A stretch of DNA of 64,000 nt from Candidatus Lachnoclostridium avicola (GTDB lineage Bacteria > Bacillota > Clostridia > Lachnospirales > Lachnospiraceae), in NCBI GenBank assembly GCA_019114465.1, contig DXFM01000010.1:1-64000 (forward strand), in the 5' to 3' direction. The first letter of the stretch is position 1. Each line of letters begins with the position of its first letter. Below the pieces are notes generated by a model, which did not search any database, was not told where the DNA came from, and saw only the letters and a program-made list of their open reading frames with translations. Shown piece by piece: positions 8,935 to 16,639 of this stretch. The position numbers were made by a program, and so were the translations under genes.

Positions 8935-8963
8935 ATTATATGCAGATGGGAGGGAAATATGAC
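8935..8963 (-). promoter_or_regulatory. Sigma-E-like promoter of the spoIIE-like gene
   Basis: On the minus strand GTCATATT (8963-8956) and CATATAAT (8942-8935) are 13 nt apart. The sigma-E consensus known from Bacillus subtilis is about GTCATATT and CATACAAT with 13-15 nt between. The predicted start leaves a leader of about 25 nt to the GTG. Confidence 0.6.
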
Positions 8964-8972
8964 CTGTCGTCG

Positions 8973-9290
8973 TCAGTTGGACGGCTTCAGCAGGATCTCA
9001 TCCGGATTGACCAGCCCCAGCTTTTCCTTGGCTATTTTCTCAATGTACTGCTTGGTCTGGACGTAGACCCTCTCTTCCTCCAGGGCCTGGCCCCGCCGCT
9101 GCTCCTCTTCCAGCTGAGCCTCCAGCCGCTGCTCCTGAATCTGATACTGAGCGTCCTTCTCCCGCAGAGAACCGCTGCGGATCCCCACAACCACAGCAAG
9201 GCTGCCCACCACCAGGGTCAGGCCGAACATTGCCATGCGGTTGCCCATTTTTTCTCTTCTGCGTCTTTTGGATCTTGATCCTCTGCTCAT
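8973..9290 (-). CDS. divIC: Septum formation initiator DivIC/FtsB family protein
   Basis: A 105-aa bitopic membrane protein of the division complex. A basic N-terminus (SKRRRREK) precedes one membrane helix (about residues 21-38), then a coiled coil rich in E, Q and R (about 45-80), and the family C-terminus IAKEKLGLVNPDEILLK. It overlaps yabQ by four bases (ATGA). In Bacillus subtilis divIC follows yabQ in the same order. Confidence 0.92.
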   Translation of the reverse strand: MSRGSRSKRRRREKMGNRMAMFGLTLVVGSLAVVVGIRSGSLREKDAQYQIQEQRLEAQLEEEQRRGQALEEERVYVQTKQYIEKIAKEKLGLVNPDEILLKPSN

Positions 9291-9640
9291 TTGCTCACCA
9301 GCTTTTTCTGTTTCTTGAATTTCATTTTAAGATATTTCCTGAACTTTTGCAATACCCCAAGGACCTTTCTGCTCACCAGACGGTCCCAGAAAATCATCCC
9401 GGCTGCCGCCGCCGCGATGATATAGGCCCGGATGCTCCCGCCGGTTCCCCGGTAAAGCAGCGCGAACACCGTCAGTCCCGAATAGATCCAGTAGCAGAAG
9501 TCCTCCAGTCCCACGGCCGCCCAGCTGTGGGGCACAAATATCCGCAGAATGCGCAGCCCGTCATAGACTGCCATCAGCTGCAGGCCGGTGGCAAACCCGG
9601 CGCCGGCCAGACGCAGTTCCTCCAAGATCTGCTGATCCAT
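9287..9640 (-). CDS. yabQ: Spore cortex biosynthesis protein YabQ
   Basis: YabQ is a mother-cell membrane protein needed for the spore cortex. The 117-aa product has four or five hydrophobic segments and a basic tail (FRKYLKMKFKKQKK), as in the family. The start at 9640 follows GTGAGGAG right after the yabP stop; a longer frame to 9742 would run through yabP and is rejected. It overlaps divIC by four bases and follows yabP by 13 nt. Confidence 0.88.
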   Translation of the reverse strand: MDQQILEELRLAGAGFATGLQLMAVYDGLRILRIFVPHSWAAVGLEDFCYWIYSGLTVFALLYRGTGGSIRAYIIAAAAAGMIFWDRLVSRKVLGVLQKFRKYLKMKFKKQKKLVSK

Positions 9641-9653
9641 AGGCGGCGGCTCC

Positions 9654-9935
9654 TCACTTAAACAGGCGGGAAAACAGAGATTCTCCGGATTTGCGGTAGG
9701 CCTCGTTGGAGGAGTAGGCCAGACTGTCGATGCTGCCGTCAATATCCGTCTCCCCCTTTTCCAGGGTCAGCCTGCTCACATGAAGATTTTTCCCCTTGAT
9801 GGTGAGCAGGCCCATGTCTGTATCCAGCACGATCTGATTTTCATCGAAAGAAACTACGTCCTGAATCCCGGTGACCGTCCCCCGGGACCGGTTTTCCAGC
9901 ACAACCTTGTGGGCTCTCGTCCTGATTTCATCCAT
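9654..9935 (-). CDS. yabP: Sporulation protein YabP
   Basis: YabP is a small sporulation protein made in the mother cell and required, with YabQ, for cortex formation. The 93-aa product has the family features: RGTVTGIQDVVSFDENQIVLDT followed by GLLTIKGKNLHV and LEKGE. The ATG lies seven T after AGGAGG. That ribosome site is buried in an 18-bp hairpin which also contains a sigma-E-like promoter (see 9936-9998). Confidence 0.92.
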   Translation of the reverse strand: MDEIRTRAHKVVLENRSRGTVTGIQDVVSFDENQIVLDTDMGLLTIKGKNLHVSRLTLEKGETDIDGSIDSLAYSSNEAYRKSGESLFSRLFK

Positions 9936-9937
9936 AA

Positions 9938-9988
9938 AAAAACCTCCTCACACACCCGTCTTTGATTTCAGTGTATGAGGAAGCTTTT
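9938..9988 (-). terminator. 18-bp hairpin that combines terminator and yabP ribosome-site lock
   Basis: On the minus strand AAAAGCTTCCTCATACAC (9988-9971) pairs with the stretch 9955-9938 (GTGTGTGAGGAGG then T) with three G-T pairs and a 15-nt loop. It follows the yabO stop by about 18 nt and ends in a T-tract, so it can end hup-yabO transcripts. The right arm includes the entire yabP Shine-Dalgarno AGGAGG (9948-9943). Confidence 0.8.
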
Positions 9989-9998
9989 CTTTTTATGA
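9970..9998 (-). promoter_or_regulatory. Sigma-E-like promoter of yabP
   Basis: On the minus strand TCATAAA (9998-9992) is followed after 14 nt by CATACACT (9977-9970), a full match to the sigma-E -10 pattern CATACANT. Transcription would start near 9963, inside the loop of the hairpin, so the resulting message lacks the left arm. yabP is sigma-E dependent in Bacillus subtilis. Confidence 0.65.
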
Positions 9999-10005
9999 TT
10001 ATATC

Positions 10006-10245
10006 TTACAGATAGCGGTAAAGTTCCTTGGCTTCGTCCTTCTTCACGGTTTCCTGCACATCCAGCACTTCCACCTTCACGGACTTAGTCCCAAACTGTA
10101 TCTCGATCACATCGCCGTTCTTCACGTCGTAGGAAGCTTTCGCCGCTTTGTCGTTGACCAGCACGCGGCCTGCGTCACAGGCCTCATTGGCCACGGTTCT
10201 CCGCTTGATCAGGCGGGACACCTTTAAAAATTTATCCAGTCTCAT
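10006..10245 (-). CDS. rqcP: S4-domain RNA-binding protein YabO/RqcP
   Basis: A 79-aa protein made almost wholly of an S4 domain (MRLDKFLKVSRLIKRRTVAN ... AGRVLVNDKAAKASYDVKNGD). In Bacillus subtilis YabO, renamed RqcP, helps RqcH add alanine tails to stalled nascent chains on 50S subunits. It starts 4 nt after the hup stop region and is cotranscribed with hup. Its stop is followed by the hairpin before yabP. Confidence 0.92.
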   Translation of the reverse strand: MRLDKFLKVSRLIKRRTVANEACDAGRVLVNDKAAKASYDVKNGDVIEIQFGTKSVKVEVLDVQETVKKDEAKELYRYL

Positions 10246-10249
10246 AGAT

Positions 10250-10525
10250 TTATGCGTTTACCATATCCTTTAACGCCTTGCCGGCTTTGAATTTCGGGCT
10301 CTTGGAAGCCTCAATTCTCATGGGCTCGCCGCTCTTCGGATTTCTTCCCTCTCTAGCTGCTCTCTCAGATACCTCGAAGGTACCGAATCCTACCAGCTGA
10401 ACCTTCTCGCCCTTTACCAGCTCATCAGCAACAACATCTGTAAATGCCTTTAACGCTTTCTCCGCATCTTTTTTGGAAATCTCTGCTCTCTCTGCGATCT
10501 CTGCGATTAATTCTGTCTTATTCAT
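10250..10525 (-). CDS. hup: HU family DNA-binding protein
   Basis: A 91-aa nucleoid protein that binds and bends DNA as a dimer. It shows the HU fold and signature: MNKTELIAEIAERAEISKKDAEKAL, then VGFGTFEVSERAAREGRNP and the C-terminal PKFKAGKALKDMV. It follows mazG and carries its own strong promoter inside the mazG 3' end. GGAGGAAAACAG precedes the ATG. Confidence 0.97.
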   Translation of the reverse strand: MNKTELIAEIAERAEISKKDAEKALKAFTDVVADELVKGEKVQLVGFGTFEVSERAAREGRNPKSGEPMRIEASKSPKFKAGKALKDMVNA

Positions 10526-10589
10526 TCTGTTTTCCTCCTAATTACTCATCCGGAATCCAATCAAGCTCCTGGACTCCGTTCATGATACG

Positions 10590-10985
10590 TCAACTATCTT
10601 TATATCTGTTTTTCCTTAGTTTGTCAAGGTTTTTTAGCTCTTCCCAGGTGAGGTTCCGGCCCCCTTTTTCCGGGGCGTTTTCCCCGCCGAACACACCGGG
10701 ATGACGGAACACCATTTTATCGCAGATTCCGTCTATTACATCCTCTATGGTAAAGTCCCCGGCCTCCGCGGCGATCTGGCTGTGAATCATCACCTGGAAC
10801 AGCACATCTCCCAGCTCCTCGCAGAGATTTTCCATATCTTTGCTGTCAATAGCCTGAAGCACTTCCCCCGCCTCTTCCGTCAGATAAGGCTTCAGGCTCT
10901 CATGGGTCTGAGCCCTGTCCCAGGGACATCCGCCCTCAGAGCGGAGCTTTGCAGTAATCTCAATCAGGTCCTGAAACGTATACAT
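10590..10985 (-). CDS. mazG: MazG-family nucleoside triphosphate pyrophosphohydrolase
   Basis: MazG-type enzymes hydrolyse noncanonical or excess NTPs to NMP and PPi. The 131-aa product has one MazG domain: GGCPWDRAQTHESLKPYLTEEA then EELGDVLFQVMIHSQIA, giving the EExxE...ExxD metal site. The start at 10985 is preceded by AAGGGAAAG; a longer frame to 11063 would overlap nspC and is rejected. It corresponds to the C-terminal domain of Bacillus YabN. The N-terminal methyltransferase-like domain of YabN is absent. Confidence 0.9.
   Translation of the reverse strand: MYTFQDLIEITAKLRSEGGCPWDRAQTHESLKPYLTEEAGEVLQAIDSKDMENLCEELGDVLFQVMIHSQIAAEAGDFTIEDVIDGICDKMVFRHPGVFGGENAPEKGGRNLTWEELKNLDKLRKNRYKDS
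10599..10627 (-). promoter_or_regulatory. Consensus sigma-A promoter of hup, inside the end of mazG
   Basis: On the minus strand TTGACA (10627-10622) and TATAAA (10604-10599) are separated by exactly 17 nt. It leaves a leader of about 65 nt and would make hup-yabO expression independent of the upstream operon. Confidence 0.8.
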
Positions 10986-11028
10986 AGCTTTCCCTTCATT
11001 TTCCCTAATTATTCCGGCGGCCGTCCCT

Positions 11029-12159
11029 TTACGACAGCCGCCCCTTAAAGTCTTCATATCCAAAAGATTTTACCAGGTTCTCACGCCCGCTTTCGTCCCT
11101 CCAGACGATGGAGGGCAGAGCCATCCCGTTAAACGTGTTGGTCTTCACCATGGTGTAGAGAGCCATATCCTCAAACACCACCCGGTCTCCCGGATGAAGA
11201 GGCCGGTCAAAGGAATAATCCCCGATCACATCCCCTGCCAGGCAGGTGGGACCGGCCAGACGGTAAGTATAAGCCTTCTCCCCCGGCTCCCCGGAATCCT
11301 TCACCGGCGGCCGGTAAGGCATCTCCAGCACGTCCGGCATATGACAGGCCGCCGAGGTGTCCAGGATGGCGATGTCCATGCCGTTGGTCATGGTGTCCAG
11401 CACGGAGGAGACCAGAAAGCCGGCGTTTAACACCACCGCCTCCCCCGGCTCCAGATAGACCTCCACATGGTAGGTCTCCTTCAGCCGGCGGATCAGCCCG
11501 ATCAGCAGATCCACATGGTAACCTTCCTTTGTGATGTGGTGTCCGCCTCCCAGGTTCAGCCACTTCATCTCCATGAGATACATGCCGAACTTCGCCTCCA
11601 CCGCCTTCACCGTGGTCTCCAGATCCTCCGCCCCCTGCTCGCAGAGCGTGTGGAAATGGAGACCGTCCAGCAGGGGCAGTACGCCTTCGTCGAAATTGTC
11701 CAAGGTGGTGCCCAGACGGGAGCCGGGAGCGCAGGGATCGTAGATGGCATGGCCTTCCTGGGTGGAGCACTCCGGATTGATCCGCAGCCCCACCTGTTTC
11801 CCCGCTTCCTTCGCCCGCCTGCCGAACCGTCTCACCTGATCGGGAGAATTGAATACGAAATGGTCCGCGAAGCCCAGGAGCTCCTCAAACTCATCCGGCC
11901 GGTAGGCCGGGGAAAACACATGGGTCTCCCCGCCGAACTCCTCATGGCCCAGTCTGGCCTCATAGAGGCCGCTGGCCGTACTTCCCGCCAGGTATTCCCG
12001 GATCAGGGGGTAGGCGTAAAACATGGAAAATGCTTTCTGGGCCAGCAGAATTCTGCACCCCGCCTGCTCCTGCACTTCCTTTAAGATCTTCAGATTCTTT
12101 CTCAGCAGTCCTTCATCCACCAGAAAATAGGGGGTGGAAATCATTTCTCCCTTTCCCAT
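11029..12159 (-). CDS. nspC: Carboxynorspermidine/carboxyspermidine decarboxylase
   Basis: This 376-aa PLP enzyme of the alanine-racemase fold decarboxylates carboxyspermidine (or carboxynorspermidine) to the triamine. The PLP lysine sits in ILLAQKAFSMF near residue 43; LNLGGGHHI is the glycine-rich phosphate loop, and LEPGEAVV the PLP ribose/phosphate side. It is the last gene of the polyamine operon, its ATG sharing one base with the dehydrogenase stop. The pair is the carboxyspermidine route known from Vibrio, Campylobacter and many gut bacteria. Confidence 0.93.
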   Translation of the reverse strand: MGKGEMISTPYFLVDEGLLRKNLKILKEVQEQAGCRILLAQKAFSMFYAYPLIREYLAGSTASGLYEARLGHEEFGGETHVFSPAYRPDEFEELLGFADHFVFNSPDQVRRFGRRAKEAGKQVGLRINPECSTQEGHAIYDPCAPGSRLGTTLDNFDEGVLPLLDGLHFHTLCEQGAEDLETTVKAVEAKFGMYLMEMKWLNLGGGHHITKEGYHVDLLIGLIRRLKETYHVEVYLEPGEAVVLNAGFLVSSVLDTMTNGMDIAILDTSAACHMPDVLEMPYRPPVKDSGEPGEKAYTYRLAGPTCLAGDVIGDYSFDRPLHPGDRVVFEDMALYTMVKTNTFNGMALPSIVWRDESGRENLVKSFGYEDFKGRLS

Positions 12160-13361
12160 CAGTCCACCAGAACCGGATCACGGTCCTCCTGCCAGGGCAG
12201 TCCCCACTTGTTCAGGGCGTCCATAAAGGGATCGGGATCGAACTCCTCCACGTTGTGCACGCCGGGGGTATTCCACTTGCCGGTGATCACCATCATGGCG
12301 CCGATCATGGCCGGAACGCCGGTGGTGTAGGCCACCGCCTGGGAGCCCACCTCCCTGTAGCACTCCTGGTGGTCGCAGATATTATAGAGGTAATAATTCT
12401 TCTCTTTTCTGTCCTTCTTGCCCCGGAAAATGCAGCCGATGTTGGTCTTTCCTTTGGTGCGGGGGCCCAGGCTTGCTGGATCGGGAAGGACAGCCTTTAA
12501 AAACTGCAGGGGGATGATCTCCCTTCCCTCGTACATAATGGGCTCGATGGAAGTCATGCCCACATCCTCCAGACACTTTAAGTGATTTAAATAGCTCTCC
12601 CCGAAGGTCATGAAGAAACGGATTCTCTTGATTCCGGGAATATTTAAGGCCAGAGACTCGATCTCCTCGTGGTGGAGCAGGTACATGTCCTTCTCTCCCA
12701 CTTCCTTGAAGTTGTACACCCGCTTGATCTCCATGGGCTTGGTTTCCACCCAGTGGCCGTCCTCCCAGTAGGAACCGTTGGCGGACACCTCACGGATATT
12801 GATCTCCGGGTTGAAGTTGGTGGCGAAGGGGTAACCGTGGTCGCCGCCGTTGCAGTCCAGAATGTCGATGTAATTGATCTCGTCGAACTCATGCTTTAAG
12901 GCATAGGCGGAAAACACTCCCGTCACTCCCGGGTCAAAGCCGCTTCCCAGCACGGCGGTGATGCCGGCCTTCTCAAAACGGTCTCTGTAGGCCCACTGCC
13001 AGCTGTACTCGAATTTTGCCGTGTCCTCCGGCTCGTAGTTGGCCGTGTCCACGTAGTGAGTCTTTGTGGCCAGGCAGGCGTCCATAATGGTCAGATCCTG
13101 ATAAGGCAGGGCCAGATTCAGCACCACATCCGGCTTCACCTGATTGATCAGGGCCACCAGCTGGTCCACGTCGTTGGCGTCCACCTGGGCGGTGGTGATC
13201 TTCGTCTTTGTGGTTCCCTCCAGCTTCTCCTTTAAAGCGTCGCACTTGGACTTTGTCCGGCTGGCGATGCAGATCTCCTCAAACACCTCGCTGTTCTGAC
13301 AGCATTTGTGAATGGCAACAGAGGCCACGCCTCCGCATCCGATAATCAGCGCTTTTCCCAT
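12159..13361 (-). CDS. Carboxyspermidine/carboxynorspermidine dehydrogenase (saccharopine dehydrogenase family)
   Basis: This 400-aa NADPH enzyme should condense aspartate beta-semialdehyde with putrescine (or diaminopropane) and reduce the imine to carboxyspermidine. The N-terminal Rossmann motif is GCGGVASVAIHKC, and the fold continues with VVLNLALPYQDLTIMDACL as in the LYS1/CANSDH family. GTGVPAMIGAMMV near the C-terminus is also typical. The start at 13361 follows AGGAGGAATATCAA; a frame extending to 13451 runs into speB and is rejected. The neighbouring nspC product acts on its product. Confidence 0.92.
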   Translation of the reverse strand: MGKALIIGCGGVASVAIHKCCQNSEVFEEICIASRTKSKCDALKEKLEGTTKTKITTAQVDANDVDQLVALINQVKPDVVLNLALPYQDLTIMDACLATKTHYVDTANYEPEDTAKFEYSWQWAYRDRFEKAGITAVLGSGFDPGVTGVFSAYALKHEFDEINYIDILDCNGGDHGYPFATNFNPEINIREVSANGSYWEDGHWVETKPMEIKRVYNFKEVGEKDMYLLHHEEIESLALNIPGIKRIRFFMTFGESYLNHLKCLEDVGMTSIEPIMYEGREIIPLQFLKAVLPDPASLGPRTKGKTNIGCIFRGKKDRKEKNYYLYNICDHQECYREVGSQAVAYTTGVPAMIGAMMVITGKWNTPGVHNVEEFDPDPFMDALNKWGLPWQEDRDPVLVD

Positions 13362-13419
13362 TTGATATTCCTCCTGATCGTTATTTTTATACCCTAAATT
13401 TCTATTCTGAAGCCGGCCC

Positions 13420-14271
13420 TTATCCCAGGGCCAGCAGCATCTCCCGCACAATCTTGCCGGCGGCCATGGTGGACACGCCGCTCTGGTCGTAGTGGGGGCT
13501 TAACTCATTCACATCGCAGGCCATCACCTCTGCCCGGCTGCACACCAGAGTCACCGCCTTTCTCAGCTCGTCAAAGCTGACTCCGCCCGGCTCCGGCGTA
13601 CCCGTTCCCGGAAATACAGACGGATCCATCACATCCAGATCCACGGTAAAGTACACCGGTTTTCCTCTCAAAAGCTCCAGAGTCTCCTCCAGGCCGTCAA
13701 AGGAAAATTTCTGGGTGGTCACGTGATCCTTTCCCCACTCAAATTCCTTCCGGTCTCCGGAGCGGATGCCGAACTGGAAAATTTTCCCGTCCCCCGCAAG
13801 CTCCCAGCACCGGCGCAGCACGCAGGCGTGGGACAGGGGCATTCCCAGATAGTCCTCCCGCAGGTCCGCGTGGGCGTCAAAATGAATGATATGGATGTCC
13901 GGATACTTTTTTACCGCCGCCCGGAAAGCTCCCAGGGTCACCAGATGCTCTCCGCCCAGCATAAAAGGCCGCTTTCCCGCCGCCAGGATCTCCCCGGCGC
14001 AGGCCTCAATCTGGTCCAGCACCGTCTTCGTGTCCCCGATGCACAGCTCCAAATCCCCGATGTCCGCCGTCTTCACCTGGCTTAAATCTTTATCCTGATA
14101 GGGGCTGTAATCTTCCAGTCCGTAGGCCTCATGGCGGATGGCCGAACTTCCGAACCGGGTGCCCGGCCGGTAGGAGGTGGTGGAGTCAAAGGGCGCTCCG
14201 AACAGAATGGTGTCCGCCTCCTCCGGCTCCCAGTCACATCCCATAAATACTTCTACATTTTTACTCAACAT
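13420..14271 (-). CDS. speB: Agmatinase
   Basis: SpeB hydrolyses agmatine to putrescine and urea with a binuclear manganese centre. The ureohydrolase motifs are intact in the 283-aa product: GGEHLVTLGAF, HFDAHADLR and TVDLDVMDPS with FPGTGTPEPGG. It overlaps the end of speE by 11 nt. In this operon it takes the product of SpeA and supplies putrescine to both spermidine routes. Confidence 0.95.
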   Translation of the reverse strand: MLSKNVEVFMGCDWEPEEADTILFGAPFDSTTSYRPGTRFGSSAIRHEAYGLEDYSPYQDKDLSQVKTADIGDLELCIGDTKTVLDQIEACAGEILAAGKRPFMLGGEHLVTLGAFRAAVKKYPDIHIIHFDAHADLREDYLGMPLSHACVLRRCWELAGDGKIFQFGIRSGDRKEFEWGKDHVTTQKFSFDGLEETLELLRGKPVYFTVDLDVMDPSVFPGTGTPEPGGVSFDELRKAVTLVCSRAEVMACDVNELSPHYDQSGVSTMAAGKIVREMLLALG

Positions 14272-15112
14272 CTTCCAGCATCTCCTCCACGTAGGCGGGC
14301 AGATAAAACGCCCCCTTATGCAGCGTCGTCGTGTAGTAGCGGCACTTTAATCCCCGCATGTTCCACCTGGTCTCGTCCAGATCCTTCAAGGGGTGGTACT
14401 TTTTCGACGCGAAGCCGAACAGCCAGTGGCCCGACGGATAGGTGGGAATATGGGCCTGGTACACCCGGCTGATGGGAAAGGACTCCACCACCCGCTTGTG
14501 GGCCCGCTGACAGGCCAGGGCGTCCTCGGGATAAAAGGGGCTCTCGTGCTGATTCACCATGATCCCGTCCTCCCGCAGGGCCTTAAAGCAGCTGCCGTAA
14601 AATTCTCTGGTAAACAGTCCCTCCCCCGGCCCGAAGGGGTCGGTGGAGTCCACAATGATCAGGTCGTAGCAGTCCTGGCAGGAGCGGATAAATTTCAGTC
14701 CGTCCTCGTAGTGGATGGCCACTCTGGGATCGTCCAGACGGCAGGCGGTCTGGGGCAGGTATTTTTTGCACACCTCCACCACCAGCTCGTCGATCTCCAC
14801 CATGTCGATGTGCTCGATCTCCGGATATCTGGTCAGCTCCCGGATCACGCCGCCGTCGCCGGCACCGATCACCAGTACGTCTCTCACCTTCGGGTGCACC
14901 GCCATGGGCACGTGGGTGATCATTTCATGGTAGATAAACTCGTCCTTCTCCGTCAGCATCATATAGCCGTCCAGAGTGAGAAACCGCCCGAACTCCGGCG
15001 ATTCAAACACGTCGATCCGCTGAAATTCGCTCTTCCCGCTGTACAGCTGCCGGTCCACCCGGATGGACAGCTTTACGTTGGGGGTGTGAATCTCTGAAAA
15101 CCAAAATTCCAT
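14261..15112 (-). CDS. speE: Spermidine synthase (polyamine aminopropyltransferase)
   Basis: SpeE transfers an aminopropyl group from decarboxylated SAM to putrescine. The 283-aa product carries the nucleotide loop VLVIGAGDGGVIRELTRY, DMVEIDELVV, the catalytic YDLIIVDSTDPFGPGEGLFT loop and an N-terminal beta-hairpin domain (FGRFLTLDGYMMLTEKDEFIYHEM). It is followed by speB with an 11-nt overlap and preceded by speA at 15 nt. SpeD, two genes upstream, provides its donor. Confidence 0.96.
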   Translation of the reverse strand: MEFWFSEIHTPNVKLSIRVDRQLYSGKSEFQRIDVFESPEFGRFLTLDGYMMLTEKDEFIYHEMITHVPMAVHPKVRDVLVIGAGDGGVIRELTRYPEIEHIDMVEIDELVVEVCKKYLPQTACRLDDPRVAIHYEDGLKFIRSCQDCYDLIIVDSTDPFGPGEGLFTREFYGSCFKALREDGIMVNQHESPFYPEDALACQRAHKRVVESFPISRVYQAHIPTYPSGHWLFGFASKKYHPLKDLDETRWNMRGLKCRYYTTTLHKGAFYLPAYVEEMLEDVE

Positions 15113-15127
15113 AAGCGCCTCCTGTCC

Positions 15128-16576
15128 TTATTTTAATACATTCAGCCGCTCAATGGCCGGGTCCTCGGGACCGGTCATGGAACAGCCCTTTTCCTTCGCA
15201 TACTGGATATAGTCCAGAATATCCTTCGTGATCCGCTCTCCCGGAGTCAGAATGGGAATTCCCGGGGGATAGCACATGACAAATTCACTGCAGATCCGCC
15301 CGTCTGTCTCCATGATGGGCAGAGACTCCTTGTCGGCGTAAAACGCGTCCTGGGGCGACACCGCCACCTCCGGGTCGATGTACTCCTGCTTCATCAGCCC
15401 CGCCGGATCCTTCGCGAACCGCCGCCGGATCTCCGCCAGGGCGCTCACCAGCCGCTCGATATCCCTGGGCCGGTCGCCGATGGAGAGGTAAGCCAGAATA
15501 TTTCCCAGGTCGCCGAACTCGATCTGAATGTCGTACTCATCCCGGAGCAGGTCGTAGACCTCAATGCCCGCCAGCCCCACCTCCAGGGTGTTCACCGACA
15601 GCTTCGTCTCGTCAAAATCAAAAATGCTGTCCCCGTTGATCAGTTCCTTGGAGTACGCGTAATAGCCGCCGATCAGGTTGATCTCTTTTCTGGCATACCG
15701 GGCCAGGCCGGCCACCCGCTTAAAAGCCTCCTCCCCCCGCAGAGCCAGATTTCTCCTGGAGATGTCCAGGCTGGAAAGCAGCAGGTAGGAGCCGCTGGTG
15801 GTCTGGGTCAGGTTGATGATCTGGCGCACGTAGCCCTCGTGCATGGCCGGGCCTGTGAGGAGCAGGGAACTCTGGGTCAGGCTGCCGCCGGACTTGTGCA
15901 TGGACACGGCGGCCATATCCGCTCCCGCCGCCATGGCGGAGACGGGAAGCTCGTCGCTGAAATAAAAATGCGTGCCGTGAGCCTCGTCCGCCAGACACAG
16001 CATTCCGTGGCTGTGGGCGATCTCCACAATGGAGCGCAGGTCGGAACAGATTCCGTAGTAGGTGGGATTGTTGACCAGAATGGCCTTGGCGTCAGGATTT
16101 TCCGCCACCGCCTTCTTCACCGCCTCCACACTCATTCCCAGGGGGATTCCCAGCCGGTGGTCGCACTCCGGATTCACATACACCGGCACCGCCCCGCACA
16201 GCACCATAGCTCCCATGACGCTGCGGTGGACGTTTCTGGGCAGAATGATCTTCTCCCCTCTCTTTGCCACCGTCAGTATCATGCTCTGCACCGCCGACGT
16301 GGTTCCGCCCACCATGAGAAAGGCGTGGGCCGCGCCGAAGGCCTGGGCCGCCAGCATTTCCGCCTCCCGGATCACGGAGACGGGGTGGCAGAGATTGTCC
16401 AGGGGCTTCATGGAGTTGACATCCATGGACACACACCGCTCTCCCAGAAGTCTGGTCAGCTCCGGATTGCCCCGGCCTCTCTTGTGCCCGGGCACATCAA
16501 AGGGAACCACCCTCATTTTCCCAAATTTTTCCAGCGCCTCGTAGATGGGCGCCCTCTCCTGATTCAATGGCTCCAT
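15128..16576 (-). CDS. speA: Biosynthetic arginine decarboxylase (fold-I, Orn/Lys/Arg decarboxylase family)
   Basis: This 482-aa PLP enzyme resembles Bacillus SpeA, which converts arginine to agmatine. The PLP lysine lies in VSMHKSGGSLTQ; FDVPGHKRGRGN near the N-terminus and LADEAHGTHFYF are family signatures. The family also contains lysine and ornithine decarboxylases, but an adjacent agmatinase gene argues for arginine. Its length matches the short, regulatory-domain-free Gram-positive type. GGAGGAAAAGCA lies before the ATG. Confidence 0.9.
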   Translation of the reverse strand: MEPLNQERAPIYEALEKFGKMRVVPFDVPGHKRGRGNPELTRLLGERCVSMDVNSMKPLDNLCHPVSVIREAEMLAAQAFGAAHAFLMVGGTTSAVQSMILTVAKRGEKIILPRNVHRSVMGAMVLCGAVPVYVNPECDHRLGIPLGMSVEAVKKAVAENPDAKAILVNNPTYYGICSDLRSIVEIAHSHGMLCLADEAHGTHFYFSDELPVSAMAAGADMAAVSMHKSGGSLTQSSLLLTGPAMHEGYVRQIINLTQTTSGSYLLLSSLDISRRNLALRGEEAFKRVAGLARYARKEINLIGGYYAYSKELINGDSIFDFDETKLSVNTLEVGLAGIEVYDLLRDEYDIQIEFGDLGNILAYLSIGDRPRDIERLVSALAEIRRRFAKDPAGLMKQEYIDPEVAVSPQDAFYADKESLPIMETDGRICSEFVMCYPPGIPILTPGERITKDILDYIQYAKEKGCSMTGPEDPAIERLNVLK

Positions 16577-16639
16577 TGCTTTTCCTCCTGTCAGTTATGC
16601 GTCCGCGCAGCCTGCCGGCCCCGCTTCCGCCGAAAAATC

